From contig NZ_JALPKO010000001.1 of assembly GCF_023195885.1 (NCBI RefSeq), positions 124,001 through 188,000 on the forward strand: a stretch of DNA of 64,000 bases, written 5' to 3'. Each line of letters starts with the position of its first letter. Position 1 is the stretch's first letter. A program made the position numbers and the translations under genes. Positions 1 through 8,560 of the stretch are shown piece after piece. The stretch comes from Methylonatrum kenyense (GTDB lineage Bacteria; Pseudomonadota; Gammaproteobacteria; Nitrococcales; Aquisalimonadaceae). Under the pieces are notes generated by a model. That model ran no database searches and was not told where the DNA came from. It saw only the letters and a list, made by a program, of their open reading frames with translations.

Positions 1-249
1 TTGGTCAGCGCGGACCTGGAACAGGATCGGGCCCGCCGGGCACGTGCCCGTTTCGAAGCCCGGGAAGCCCGCCTGCAACGCAAACGAGAGCAGCAGGAGG
101 CACGGCGAAGGGCGAAACGGGATGCCCTGCGCAAGGCAGGTGAGGAAACCGACGGAACACGACAGGATCCGCGCAAGGCCGCCATCGCGGCTGCGCTGGC
201 CCGACGCCGGCGGAAGCAGTCGGACCCGGGTGGAGACGGTGGCGAATGA
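1..249 (+). CDS. rnfC: RnfC C-terminal end (partial)
   Basis: The reading frame enters from the left edge, so only the last 82 residues are seen. They are a charged Arg/Glu/Ala-rich helix with ARARFEAREARLQRKREQQ-type repeats, which is the usual C-terminal tail of RnfC/RsxC, the NADH- and flavin-binding subunit of the membrane Rnf complex. None of the catalytic or Fe-S domain is inside the window. The stop TGA overlaps the rnfD start (ATGA), giving translational coupling, and rnfD, rnfG, rnfE and nth follow in the standard order. The call rests on tail composition plus context. Confidence 0.85.
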   Translation: MVSADLEQDRARRARARFEAREARLQRKREQQEARRRAKRDALRKAGEETDGTRQDPRKAAIAAALARRRRKQSDPGGDGGE

Positions 250-1247
250 TGCAGTCCGCGGCCCCCCACCTGCGGCCGAGGCACGATGTGCCGCGGCTAA
301 TGCGGAGCGTCCTGCTGGCCCTGATTCCCGGCACGTTGGCGATGGTCTGGCTGTTCGGCTGGGGCGTGTTGCTGAATATCCTGCTCTGCGGCGCCACCGC
401 GCTGGCCACAGAAGCGCTGATGCTGCGCCTTCGTGGACGACCCATTGCGCCGGCGCTGGGCGATCACAGCGCCCTGCTCGCCGCACTGCTGCTGGCCCTG
501 TGCCTGCCACCGTTGCTGCCCTGGTGGATGCCGGTGCTCGGCACCTTCTTCGCCCTGGCGCTGGGCAAGCATCTCTACGGCGGACTGGGCTTCAACCCGT
601 TCAATCCGGCGATGCTGGGCTACGTGTTCCTGCTGGTCTCGTTCCCCGGCAGCATGGTGCTCTGGCCGTCGCCCGATCTGGCGCCGCCGGGTCTGCTGCA
701 GACGCTGGCGGTTGGCAGTGGCATGACGGCATTCGACATGGTCAGCGGAGCGACACCGCTGGACGGCCTGAAAACCGCGCTGGCCGCCGGCCAGCCGGTC
801 GCCGCGCAGCGCAACGGATTCGGGCCGTTCTCCCTGCACCAGGAGCCCGACTGGCTGCTGATCAACGCCCTGTTCCTGCTCGGCGGGCTTTACCTGCTGC
901 GGCACCGCATGGTCGCCTGGCAGATCCCGCTCGGCGTGCTGCTGGGCCTGGGCCTGCCGGCTTTTGCCGCCTGGCTGATTGCACCCGATCAGTTCGCCGA
1001 CCCGTTGTTCCACCTGTTCGCCGGCGGCGCCATGCTGGGCGCCTTTTTCGTGGCCACCGATCCGGTCTCGGCCAGCACCACGCCGCTGGGCCGGCTTTAC
1101 TATGGCCTTGGTATCGGGATACTCGTGTGGGTCATCCGGAGCTGGGGTGGCTATCCGGAGGGCGTTGCCTTTGCGGTGCTGCTGATGAACCTGGCGGCGC
1201 CATTGCTTGATCGCCTGTGTCGGCCACGTATCGCGGGGCAGGGATGA
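246..1247 (+). CDS. rnfD: RnfD, membrane subunit of the Rnf electron transport complex
   Basis: 333 residues with about ten hydrophobic segments, belonging to the NqrB/RnfD family of flavin-carrying membrane subunits. The motif SGATPLD is present, and Thr170 in it is the expected site of covalent FMN attachment. RnfD helps couple electron flow between NADH and ferredoxin to ion movement in the inner membrane. An in-frame ATG follows directly at 249, so the start could be one codon later. The gene overlaps the rnfC stop and is followed closely by rnfG. Confidence 0.96.
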   Translation: MMQSAAPHLRPRHDVPRLMRSVLLALIPGTLAMVWLFGWGVLLNILLCGATALATEALMLRLRGRPIAPALGDHSALLAALLLALCLPPLLPWWMPVLGTFFALALGKHLYGGLGFNPFNPAMLGYVFLLVSFPGSMVLWPSPDLAPPGLLQTLAVGSGMTAFDMVSGATPLDGLKTALAAGQPVAAQRNGFGPFSLHQEPDWLLINALFLLGGLYLLRHRMVAWQIPLGVLLGLGLPAFAAWLIAPDQFADPLFHLFAGGAMLGAFFVATDPVSASTTPLGRLYYGLGIGILVWVIRSWGGYPEGVAFAVLLMNLAAPLLDRLCRPRIAGQG

Positions 1248-1272
1248 ACCGACTATCCGGAGTCCGTCACGC

Positions 1273-2145
1273 ATGACCGCTCAACATGCCGCCATTCGCC
1301 AGATGCTGATTGCCGGTGGTCTGCTGCTGGCCTTCACACTGGCTGGCGTCGGTCTGGTCGCACTGACCTACGACAACACGCTTCAGCAAATCGAGGAAAA
1401 CCGGCGCGCCATGCTGCTGCGCCAGCTGAGCGAGGTGGTACCGCATACGGCCTATGACAATCAGCCGCAGGACGATGTCATCGCAGCCAAGGACCCGGTG
1501 CTGCTCGGCGTCAACGAGCACCTGCCTATCTACCGGCTGCGCGGGGATGGCGAACCGGTTGCCACGGTGGTAACCGCAGTGGCGCCGGACGGTTATTCCG
1601 GCGAGATCATCCTGCTTGTCGGCGTCGACCGGCAGGGCGAGATCACCGGGGTACGCGTGGCAGGCCACAAGGAAACCCCCGGCCTCGGCGATGCCATCGA
1701 ACGGAGCCGCAGCAACTGGATCACGCAGTTCCGCGGCGAGACCCTCGGTGACGCCGACAATGACGACGGGGAAAGCGACAGCGAGGCGATTGCCCAACGC
1801 TGGCAACTGCGGCGCGACGGCGGCGAATTCGACCAGATCAGTGGCGCGACGATAACCGCCCGGGCAGTCATCAGCGCGATCCACAATGCCCTGCTGTTTC
1901 AGCAACGACACGGCGAGCTGCTGTTCGCCGATGCCGACACCCTGGAGGACGCGCTGGCCGCGCGGGAAGAGGAGCAACGACGCGAGGCGCTGGAAGCGGC
2001 GGAGGACCGGGAGGACGCCGAGGGCGAAGCCGCGCCCGACGCGGTAGACGATGTCGAGCCGGAGGAGCCGGCCGCGCCCACGCCTGAAGACAGTGACGAC
2101 GACAGCGAGCCGTCCGGGGATCCGAATGACACCGATGATGCATGA
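1273..2145 (+). CDS. rnfG: RnfG, FMN-binding subunit of the Rnf complex, with acidic tail
   Basis: 290 residues from ATG 1273; a longer reading from 1207 would overlap rnfD and adds residues untypical of the family. One N-terminal membrane anchor (about residues 11-33) is followed by a periplasmic FMN-binding domain with [10 protein letters not shown], whose Thr193 is the predicted covalent FMN site. Unusually, the last 65-70 residues are a low-complexity tail in which about half of the residues are Asp or Glu, beyond the normal end of RnfG. This could be a haloadaptation of an exported surface; that is inference. The stop overlaps rnfE. Confidence 0.95.
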   Translation: MTAQHAAIRQMLIAGGLLLAFTLAGVGLVALTYDNTLQQIEENRRAMLLRQLSEVVPHTAYDNQPQDDVIAAKDPVLLGVNEHLPIYRLRGDGEPVATVVTAVAPDGYSGEIILLVGVDRQGEITGVRVAGHKETPGLGDAIERSRSNWITQFRGETLGDADNDDGESDSEAIAQRWQLRRDGGEFDQISGATITARAVISAIHNALLFQQRHGELLFADADTLEDALAAREEEQRREALEAAEDREDAEGEAAPDAVDDVEPEEPAAPTPEDSDDDSEPSGDPNDTDDA

Positions 2146-2815
2146 GCGCGTTCGCGACGGGCTGTGGCGCGACAACCCGGCACTGGTGCAGTTACTTGGC
2201 CTGTGCCCGCTGCTGGCCGTGACCGGCACCCTGGTCAACGGCCTGGCCCTGGGAATTGCCACCCTGCTGGTGTTGCTGGGCTCGAGCACGGTAGTGTCGT
2301 TGATCCGCCATCAGCTCCGACCCGAAATCCGGATTGCGGTATTCGTGATGATCATCGCTTCGCTGGTCACCGCCGTGGAGTTGCTGATGAGCGCCTGGTT
2401 CCACGAACTGCATCAGGTGCTGGGCATTTTTGTACCGCTGATCGTCACCAATTGCGCGATCCTGGGCCGGGCCGAAGCCTTCGCATCCCGACACCCGCCA
2501 ACCGTGGCCGCCATGGACGGGCTGATGATGGGCCTCGGTTTCTGCGCGGTTCTGGTGCTGCTCGGTGGCATGCGGGAGCTGCTGGGGCACGGCACCCTGT
2601 TCCGGGGCGCCGAGTTCCTGTTCGGACCCTCGGCGTCGGCCCTGCAAATCCGGGTGCTGCCGCTGGATGACGGTCTGCTTCTCGCCCTGTTGCCGCCCGG
2701 CGCCTTCATCGGCCTGGGCCTGCTGCTGGCGGCGAAGAACTGGCTTGACCAGCGCAGTGCCCGACAGCCGGCGCGGGCCGTGCCAGTGGCATCACCGACA
2801 ACCCAATCCAATTGA
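2126..2815 (+). CDS. rnfE: RnfE, membrane subunit of the Rnf complex
   Basis: About 229 residues from ATG 2126; in-frame ATGs at 2135 and 2138 are alternatives, and all overlap the end of rnfG. It is an integral membrane protein of the NqrD/RnfE family with about six helices and the conserved stretch [19 protein letters not shown], whose Cys belongs to the membrane Fe-S site of this family. It pairs with RnfA in the membrane ion path. The last 25 residues are polar. nth starts two bases after the stop, the common rnf-nth arrangement. Confidence 0.95.
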   Translation: MTPMMHERVRDGLWRDNPALVQLLGLCPLLAVTGTLVNGLALGIATLLVLLGSSTVVSLIRHQLRPEIRIAVFVMIIASLVTAVELLMSAWFHELHQVLGIFVPLIVTNCAILGRAEAFASRHPPTVAAMDGLMMGLGFCAVLVLLGGMRELLGHGTLFRGAEFLFGPSASALQIRVLPLDDGLLLALLPPGAFIGLGLLLAAKNWLDQRSARQPARAVPVASPTTQSN

Positions 2816-2816
2816 G

Positions 2817-3449
2817 ATGAACAGGGAAAAGCGGACACAGATATTCCGCCTGCTGCGGCAGGCGAATCCGGAGCCCCGCACCGAACTGCACTACAGTACC
2901 CCGTTCGAACTGCTGATTGCGGTCGTGCTCTCGGCGCAGGCCACGGACCGGGGCGTGAACAAGGCCACCGCCCGGCTGTTCCCGGTCGCCAACACCCCGG
3001 CGGCGATCCTCGCCCTGGGCGAGGACGGCCTCAAACAGCACATCAAGACCATTGGCCTGTTCAACAGCAAGGCGGCCAACATCATCAAGCTCTGCGCGAT
3101 GCTGCTGGAACAGCACGGCGGCGAGGTGCCCCGGACCCGTGAGCACCTGGAGGCCCTGCCGGGGGTCGGACGCAAGACCGCCAACGTGGTCCTGAACACC
3201 GCCTTCGGCCAGCCAACAATGGCGGTGGACACGCATATTTTCCGGGTCGCCAATCGCACCGGCCTGGCGCGCGGCAAAACCGTCCGCCAGGTGGAGGACC
3301 GCCTGGTCCGCCTGACGCCACGGGAATTCCTGCAGGACGCCCACCACTGGCTGATACTCCACGGCCGCTACGTCTGCACCGCCCGAAAACCCCGGTGTGG
3401 GGCGTGTTTGATTTATGACTGGTGCGAATACAAGGAGAAAACGGCGTGA
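2817..3449 (+). CDS. nth: Endonuclease III (DNA glycosylase/AP lyase)
   Basis: 210 residues. Key positions coincide with E. coli Nth: helix-hairpin-helix LPGVGRKTANVVLN with catalytic Lys120, Asp138 in VDTHIFRVANR, and a C-terminal [4Fe-4S] cluster with C187-x6-C194-x2-C197-x5-C203. It removes oxidised pyrimidines in base excision repair and cuts the abasic site. The start ATG lies two bases after the rnfE stop, so it is the last gene of the rnf operon. Confidence 0.98.
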   Translation: MNREKRTQIFRLLRQANPEPRTELHYSTPFELLIAVVLSAQATDRGVNKATARLFPVANTPAAILALGEDGLKQHIKTIGLFNSKAANIIKLCAMLLEQHGGEVPRTREHLEALPGVGRKTANVVLNTAFGQPTMAVDTHIFRVANRTGLARGKTVRQVEDRLVRLTPREFLQDAHHWLILHGRYVCTARKPRCGACLIYDWCEYKEKTA

Positions 3450-3459
3450 TCTGGCGTCC

Positions 3460-3562
3460 GACGGCCGCGTTTTACGTGTAACGTTTTACGTTTAAAGTGC
3501 CGTGACACAAGTAAAATTGACATAAAACCTTAAACTTGACACCTAAAACGAACCGAAAATCT
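3460..3562. repeat. AT-rich intergenic repeat of ACGTTTTA words
   Basis: This gap between nth and the next gene is far richer in A/T than its surroundings. It consists of variants of ACGTTTTACG and TAAAACCTTAAACTTGACACC in both orientations. A related block lies at about 8490-8560, also between genes. The words are imperfectly self-complementary. No gene or clear promoter was recognised in it. Confidence 0.5.
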
Positions 3563-3994
3563 ATGTTCTCCTCCGATCGCGACACCCTCCGCCATCAATA
3601 TATCGATGCCTGGCGCAAGTACCGGGAGGGTCTGCCGTTGACCCCGCTCGAGGACATGATTGCCCGTGTGGTGGTGGACCATCCTGAGTACCATGCCCTG
3701 CTCGAGTCCGGCGAGAAGGGAATGCAGCGGGAATATCTGCCGGAGGATGGCGAGACCAATCCGTTTCTGCACATGGGCATGCATCTGGCCATCCGGGAAC
3801 AGGTCAGTACCGACAGGCCGGCGGGGATCCGCGCCGTGCACCGGACACTGAGCGAACGCCATGGCGGCCCGGTGGAAGCCGAGCACCAGATGATCGACTG
3901 CCTGGCCGAGACCCTGTGGCAGGCGCAACGGAACCAGCGGCCGCCGGATGAGCAGGCGTACCTGCGCAACCTGAAGGCCCTGATTCGGTCCTGA
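3563..3994 (+). CDS. DUF1841 family protein
   Basis: 143 residues from ATG 3563 (an upstream in-frame ATG at 3536 lies inside the AT-rich repeat and is less likely). The N-terminal MFSSDRDTLRHQYIDAWRKY, the central LHMGMHLAIREQ and the C-terminal ...LRNLKAL are characteristic of the DUF1841 family of gammaproteobacteria and betaproteobacteria. The protein is mainly helical and soluble, with no signal peptide. The function is not known; HMGMHLAIREQ contains conserved His residues that might bind a ligand, which is inference. Confidence 0.85.
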   Translation: MFSSDRDTLRHQYIDAWRKYREGLPLTPLEDMIARVVVDHPEYHALLESGEKGMQREYLPEDGETNPFLHMGMHLAIREQVSTDRPAGIRAVHRTLSERHGGPVEAEHQMIDCLAETLWQAQRNQRPPDEQAYLRNLKALIRS

Positions 3995-4136
3995 GCAACC
4001 GTATCGGACCGCCCCCGCACCGCCTTCCCGAGCGCAGCGCCAATCGTCTGTTTCCCTTGCGGAACCGTGATTTGTGTGCATCGGACAGGGACGTTACCAT
4101 GCACGGTTCACTCATGATTTCCGGGGGATTTCACCC

Positions 4137-4598
4137 ATGCAGATTGCGAACGATACCGTGGTCGCCATCGACTACACCCTGAAGGACGACGAGGGCGCGG
4201 TGCTTGATACATCCGAGGGCAAGCAGCCCCTGTCCTACCTGCATGGCGCGGGCAATATCATCCCCGGCCTCGAGAAGGCGCTGGAAGGCAAGGCGGCCGG
4301 CGAGGAAGTCAGCGTTCGAATCGAACCCGCCGATGCCTACGGGGAGCGGCGCGAGGAACTGAAGCAGGCCGTTCCGCGCAATCTGTTCGAGGGTGTCGAC
4401 AACCTGGAAGCCGGTATGCAGTTTCAGGCCCAGGGCGAAGGCGGCACGCAGATCGTGACCGTGGTGGCCGTGGAAGGCGACCAGGTCACCGTGGATGCCA
4501 ACCACCCGATGGCTGGCGTGCCGCTGAATTTTGACGTCAAGGTCGTGGAAGTGCGTGAAGCCAGTGGCGAAGAGAAGGAACACGGCCACGCGCACTGA
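4137..4598 (+). CDS. slyD: FKBP-type peptidyl-prolyl isomerase, SlyD-like
   Basis: 153 residues. The N-terminal half-FKBP domain has LSYLHGAGNIIPGLEKAL and is followed by the insert-in-flap chaperone domain with PADAYGERREE and NHPMAGVPLNFDVKVVEVR, the SlyD/FKBP pattern. The protein catalyses cis-trans isomerisation of prolyl bonds and helps folding. The tail is short (EKEHGHAH), so the long His/Cys metal-binding tail of E. coli SlyD is almost absent. It has no signal peptide and is cytoplasmic. Confidence 0.93.
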   Translation: MQIANDTVVAIDYTLKDDEGAVLDTSEGKQPLSYLHGAGNIIPGLEKALEGKAAGEEVSVRIEPADAYGERREELKQAVPRNLFEGVDNLEAGMQFQAQGEGGTQIVTVVAVEGDQVTVDANHPMAGVPLNFDVKVVEVREASGEEKEHGHAH

Positions 4599-4612
4599 TT
4601 CCTGCTCGACTC

Positions 4613-4648
4613 CGGTTCAGGGTACGCCTCGCGGCCGGCCCTGAACCG
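4613..4648. terminator. Inverted repeat between convergent genes
   Basis: A 10-bp perfect stem, CGGTTCAGGG pairing with CCCTGAACCG, lies between the 3' ends of the slyD-like gene and the minus-strand hydrolase gene. There is no T-run, so intrinsic termination is only possible, not shown. Confidence 0.4.
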
Positions 4649-4710
4649 CTGCTTCCCGCCCGCCAGCTCGTCGCCCGGGGGAAGGCAGTGACCTGTCCGG
4701 TTTCTCCCTC

Positions 4711-5286
4711 CTACCGGATATAGTTTTTCGAAACGGTCCTGAAGAGTTCGGTTCCCGCGCAGTTCAGCCATTCAAAGGCGACCATTTCCCGCGAAACGAT
4801 CTGGGCGCCCGCGGCCCGCATCCGCTCCAGGGCCAATTCGGCATCGCGCGGCTTGCGGCTGGCCACTGCCTCATCGACGATGAACACCTGATAGCCCTCT
4901 TCCAGCAACTGGAAGACGCTCTGCAAGACGCAGACATGGGCTTCGGTGCCCGCCATGATCACCTGCCGACGCCCCATTGCCGCCATCTGCCGGCGAATGG
5001 TATCGGCGTCCATGCAGGAGAAATGCACCTTCTCCAGCAACTCGTCATCCAGCACCAGCGACCGGATCTCCGGCACCGTCGGACCGAGGCCCCGCGGATA
5101 CTGTTCCGTGACGCGCACGGGCACATCCATTTCCCGCGACAGCTTGATCAACCAGGCCACCGACTCCAGCACCTGGTCACCGCCGGGAATCGCCGGTATC
5201 AGCTTCTGCTGCACGTCGATGACCAGCAGGCACGAGAGGGCGGCCTGCATGCGCAACTCGGCCGACTGCCGCTTGCGTTCGCTCAT
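4711..5286 (-). CDS. Isochorismatase-family cysteine hydrolase
   Basis: 191 residues, preceded by a GGAG ribosome site. The isochorismatase-like alpha/beta fold shows its catalytic triad: Asp in LLVIDVQ, Lys in LLEKVHFSC and Cys in GTEAHVCVLQS. The closest types are the YcaC-like and nicotinamidase-like hydrolases. The substrate cannot be read from sequence; it is unlikely to make enterobactin precursors because no siderophore genes are nearby. The next gene (GNAT-nitrilase) is on the same strand upstream and may share its transcript. Confidence 0.88.
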   Translation of the reverse strand: MSERKRQSAELRMQAALSCLLVIDVQQKLIPAIPGGDQVLESVAWLIKLSREMDVPVRVTEQYPRGLGPTVPEIRSLVLDDELLEKVHFSCMDADTIRRQMAAMGRRQVIMAGTEAHVCVLQSVFQLLEEGYQVFIVDEAVASRKPRDAELALERMRAAGAQIVSREMVAFEWLNCAGTELFRTVSKNYIR

Positions 5287-5309
5287 GATTACTATCTCCT
5301 CTGGCCGTC

Positions 5310-6920
5310 TCAGGCCGTATCCTGATCCTCAGGCTCTTGCCGTCCCTGCGGCCTGGCCGCGCCGGCGCTCCAGTGAACCTGAAACAGATCCAGCCGTCGA
5401 TCCTGGTAGTTCCGCACTGAACCTTCGTAACGCAACTCGCGCAGTTTCTCCATGTCCAGATCGACGATAAGCGTCATTTCGGTGTTCGGCGTCGCCTCCG
5501 AGACCACGGCATCATGCGGGAATGCGAAATCCGATGGCGAGAACACCGCCGACTGCGAGTACTGGATATCGACGTTCTCGATCTTCGGCAAATTGCCGAC
5601 GCTGCCGGTAATCGCCACGTAGCACTCGCTCTCGATGGCGCGGGCCTGGGCACAGCGTCGCACGCGCTGGTATCCGTTCTTGGTGTCGGTCCAGTAGGGC
5701 ACGAACAGAATCTTCATGCCCTGCTCCATCAGCACCCGGGAGAGTTCCGGGAACTGGACGTCATAGCAGATCAGGATGCCGACCTTGCCGACATCGGTAT
5801 CAAACACCTGAAGCGAATCACCGCCGGTCAGCCCCCAGTAACTGCGCTCATCCGGGGTGATGTGGAGCTTGTGCTGGTTCTCGGTGGTACCGTCCCGCCG
5901 GCACAGAAACGACACGTTGCGCAACTGCTGGCCGTCGTAGACCGGCATGCTGCCGGCAATGATGTTGATGTTGTAACTCACCGCCAGCGACTGCATCGCC
6001 TCACGAATCTCGTCGGTGTACTGGGCCAGCCCGCGGATCGCCTCGGCCGGATATTCCTGGTTGAAATTGCCCATCAGCGGGGCATTGAAGAATTCCGGGA
6101 ACACCGCGAAATCGGCGTTGTAGCCGGCCAGCGCATCGACAAAGAACTCGACCTGCTGCATCAGTTCCTCGACCGTCTCCGTACGCCGCATCTGCCACTG
6201 CACGGTACCGACCCGGACCGAGGCCTTGGCACCGCCGAACAGCGGCTGGTGCTTCTCCTCGTAGAAGATGTTGTTCCACTGCACCAGCGTCGCATACGCC
6301 TTCGACTCGCGATCCTCGGGCAGATAGCCCGTGATCACGCGACGCACGTGAAAGTCGTTGGCCAACTGGAAGCTCAGGATCGGATCGTAGATTTCCTGCC
6401 GCTTGACCAGCTCGATGTACTGGTCCGGCGTCATCTCCGCAGCATGCTCGCGATAGCCGGGGATGCGTCCACCGGCAACGATGGAGCGGCAATTCAGGGT
6501 CCGACAGAGTTCCTTGCGCGCGTCATACAGGCGTCGGCCGAGGCGCATGCCCGAGTACTTCGGATGCACGAACACATCGGCCCCGTAGAGCACGTCACCA
6601 TTCGGGTCGTGCGTGGTGAAGTAACCGTCACCGGTAATCTGGTCGTAGGTGTGCTTGTCGCCAAACCGCTGGTAGTCGACCATGATGGTCAGCGCGGCGG
6701 CCACCACCTTGCCGTTGTCCTCGATGCAGATCTGGCCCTCCGGAAAGCGGTTCAACTGCGCCGCAAACTGCTTCCGCGTCCACGGCCCCATGGTCGGATA
6801 GACCGCCTCCATGATCTCCTCGATATCCGCAAAGTCCTCGTAGCGGAGTGTGCGCAGGCGCAGATGGTGCTCGTCACCATCCTCCTGCTGCTGGTCCCGC
6901 CGGTCCTGATCGTCCGCCAT
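5310..6920 (-). CDS. GNAT acetyltransferase-nitrilase superfamily fusion protein
   Basis: 536 residues from ATG 6920 (a GTG at 6935 is possible). Residues about 15-215 are a GNAT domain with the acetyl-CoA loop SGMRLGRRLYDARKE. The rest is a carbon-nitrogen hydrolase domain with the catalytic Glu (FPEFF), Lys (HKLHITPDE) and Cys (ICYDVQFPE). This two-domain architecture is a known conserved family of unknown substrate. The order of domains suggests coupled acyl transfer and amide hydrolysis on one amine, which is inference. It is co-directional with the hydrolase downstream. Confidence 0.93.
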   Translation of the reverse strand: MADDQDRRDQQQEDGDEHHLRLRTLRYEDFADIEEIMEAVYPTMGPWTRKQFAAQLNRFPEGQICIEDNGKVVAAALTIMVDYQRFGDKHTYDQITGDGYFTTHDPNGDVLYGADVFVHPKYSGMRLGRRLYDARKELCRTLNCRSIVAGGRIPGYREHAAEMTPDQYIELVKRQEIYDPILSFQLANDFHVRRVITGYLPEDRESKAYATLVQWNNIFYEEKHQPLFGGAKASVRVGTVQWQMRRTETVEELMQQVEFFVDALAGYNADFAVFPEFFNAPLMGNFNQEYPAEAIRGLAQYTDEIREAMQSLAVSYNINIIAGSMPVYDGQQLRNVSFLCRRDGTTENQHKLHITPDERSYWGLTGGDSLQVFDTDVGKVGILICYDVQFPELSRVLMEQGMKILFVPYWTDTKNGYQRVRRCAQARAIESECYVAITGSVGNLPKIENVDIQYSQSAVFSPSDFAFPHDAVVSEATPNTEMTLIVDLDMEKLRELRYEGSVRNYQDRRLDLFQVHWSAGAARPQGRQEPEDQDTA

Positions 6921-7007
6921 GCTGTCTGGTTCCACTTGGCCAAGGGTTTTCGAAGAGCGCCGGTACCGTGACCATCGAACGGACCGGTACCGGCGCCTGT
7001 GCAGGTC

Positions 7008-7061
7008 AGGGAAACACCGATTTATTCCAACGCGGGCGTGGGAATAAATCAGTGTTTCCCT
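7008..7061. repeat. Short inverted-repeat element, GGAAACACTGAT family
   Basis: Two 21-base arms (7008-7028 and 7041-7061) pair at 20 of 21 positions. The arms read close to AGGGAAACACTGATTTATTC and the 12-base loop is GC-rich. The same ends occur at 11134, 30300, 36865, 38211, 47208, 54559 and 59480. The element lies between the GNAT-nitrilase start and the tpx stop. It would fold as a strong hairpin in RNA and may also end transcripts, but the repetition points to a small mobile element. Confidence 0.85.
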
Positions 7062-7089
7062 ATGCCGCGAGGACTGCGGCCGACGACCG

Positions 7090-7587
7090 TCAGAACGCGT
7101 TCAGCGCCGCATCATAATCGGGTTCATCGGCGATTTCCGGTACCTGCTGGGCATGGGCCACCTTGCCGTCTGTACCGACCACAACCACCGCCCGCGAGAG
7201 CAGCCCGACCAGCGGGCCGTTGGCAAACGCGACACCGTAATCGCGGCCAAACTCCGGCGCGCGGAACGCGGAAGCCGACATGACATTGTCGAGCCCCTCG
7301 GCACCACAGAAGCGCTGATGCGCGAACGGCAGGTCGGCAGAGATGCACAGTACGACGGTGTTGGCCTTATCCGCAGCCCGGGAGTTGAAGGTCCGGACCG
7401 AGTTGGCACAGGTGGGCGTGTCGATGCTCGGGAAGATATTGAGCACCACGTTCTTGCCAGCGAATTCGGACAGGCTCACTTCGGACAGATCGGTTCGCAC
7501 CAGCGTGAAGTCCGGCGCTGGCTGGCCGACGGCAGGCAGATCTCCAACCGTCGAAACCGGGTTTCCCTTCAGCGTAATCTGGGCCAT
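7090..7587 (-). CDS. tpx: Thiol peroxidase Tpx
   Basis: 165 residues, the normal length. The peroxiredoxin fold has peroxidatic Cys60 in PSIDTPTCANSV and resolving Cys94 in RFCGAEG, the Tpx arrangement (E. coli Cys61 and Cys95). It reduces hydroperoxides with electrons from thioredoxin. It appears to be transcribed alone; a short inverted-repeat element lies just beyond its stop. Confidence 0.97.
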   Translation of the reverse strand: MAQITLKGNPVSTVGDLPAVGQPAPDFTLVRTDLSEVSLSEFAGKNVVLNIFPSIDTPTCANSVRTFNSRAADKANTVVLCISADLPFAHQRFCGAEGLDNVMSASAFRAPEFGRDYGVAFANGPLVGLLSRAVVVVGTDGKVAHAQQVPEIADEPDYDAALNAF

Positions 7588-7660
7588 GGCAAAGGTCTCC
7601 GCGTCATGAGTGGACAGCCATCGTCACCGGCACAACGGATGCATGCAAGGGTGGAATGGC

Positions 7661-8479
7661 TCAGCGGTCCTCCGCGAGCCGGTCCATCCGCTCCAGCGCA
7701 TCCATTTCGGCTTCGCTGAACCCCGCCACCAGGCGGGCCGGGCGATTGAACGGGCCGCGCAGGCGGCCGCGCATGTAACGCTGCAACAGGTCCCTGAACG
7801 TGGCCTCCGGCTCCAGTCCCCGCTGATCGCAACAATGCCTGAACCAGTGGGAACCGATGGCCACGTGGCCCTCCTCTTCGGCCAGGATCACCTCCAGCAG
7901 CGCCACCGTATCGCCATCACCAGCGCCCTGAAGTCGCTCGATCATGCCGGGAGTGACATCCAGCCCGCGCGCCTCGAGAACGCGGGGCACCAGGGCCATG
8001 CGCACCAGCACATCATGTGCGGTATCGATGCACATTTCCCAGAGGCCGTTATGCGCAGGGAATTCGCCATAGTCGTAGTCGAGCTGGTGCAGCCTTGATC
8101 GCAGCATGCGGAAGTGATTGGCCTCCTCCGCCGCGACCCGCAACCAGTCCCCATAATAGTTGCGCGGCATGTCGCGAAACCGATAAACCGCATCCAGCGC
8201 CAGGTTGATGGCATTGAATTCGATATGCGCGATCGCATGGACCAGTGCCGCGCGACCTTCAAGCGAGGACAGATTTCGTTGCACCAGCTCCCGCGGGGCC
8301 ACCAGCTCCGGCCGCGACGGACGGCCCGGCTCACCGATCGGCGCGGGTTCGTCGACTGCACCGATGATGTCGACGCGCCCCGCATCCCAGTCGGAACGCA
8401 GGGCGATCGCGAAATCGGCCTTGGCTTCGGGATCCGGTTCCCGGATTGCGGCGTCCGCGCGTTCGAATAATGTCGACAT
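7661..8479 (-). CDS. DUF455 ferritin-like domain protein
   Basis: 272 residues, helical and soluble. Carboxylate/His pairs typical of a ferritin-like four-helix bundle are visible: AHIEFNAI, AAEEANHFRML and LAEEEGHVAIGSHW. The family is DUF455. A di-metal site is therefore likely, but substrate and role are unknown. An AT-rich repeat block lies immediately upstream of its start, between it and the glycerate kinase gene. Start ATG 8479 fits the family N terminus. Confidence 0.87.
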   Translation of the reverse strand: MSTLFERADAAIREPDPEAKADFAIALRSDWDAGRVDIIGAVDEPAPIGEPGRPSRPELVAPRELVQRNLSSLEGRAALVHAIAHIEFNAINLALDAVYRFRDMPRNYYGDWLRVAAEEANHFRMLRSRLHQLDYDYGEFPAHNGLWEMCIDTAHDVLVRMALVPRVLEARGLDVTPGMIERLQGAGDGDTVALLEVILAEEEGHVAIGSHWFRHCCDQRGLEPEATFRDLLQRYMRGRLRGPFNRPARLVAGFSEAEMDALERMDRLAEDR

Positions 8480-8489
8480 ATTTTCGGCT

Positions 8490-8560
8490 ATTTAACGTTT
8501 TAAGTTTTATGTTTTATCTCAATGTCTTATACGTTAAACCTAAAACGTTAAACATTAAAC
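8490..8560. repeat. AT-rich intergenic repeat, second copy
   Basis: The block is made of ACGTTTTAAG, TACGTTAAACC and TAAAACGTTAAAC words in both orientations, related to 3460-3562. It runs into the last codons of the glycerate kinase gene, whose TAA stop lies within it. No separate gene is seen. Confidence 0.5.

Noticed and set aside
5514-6971. A 485-codon open frame opposite the GNAT-nitrilase gene
   Set aside because: Antisense shadow; the minus-strand protein has all catalytic motifs.
7008-7061. Reading the 21-base hairpin as a simple rho-independent terminator
   Set aside because: It lacks a T-run and the same arms recur at many sites with varied interiors, so a repeat element explains it better; it may still stop transcripts.
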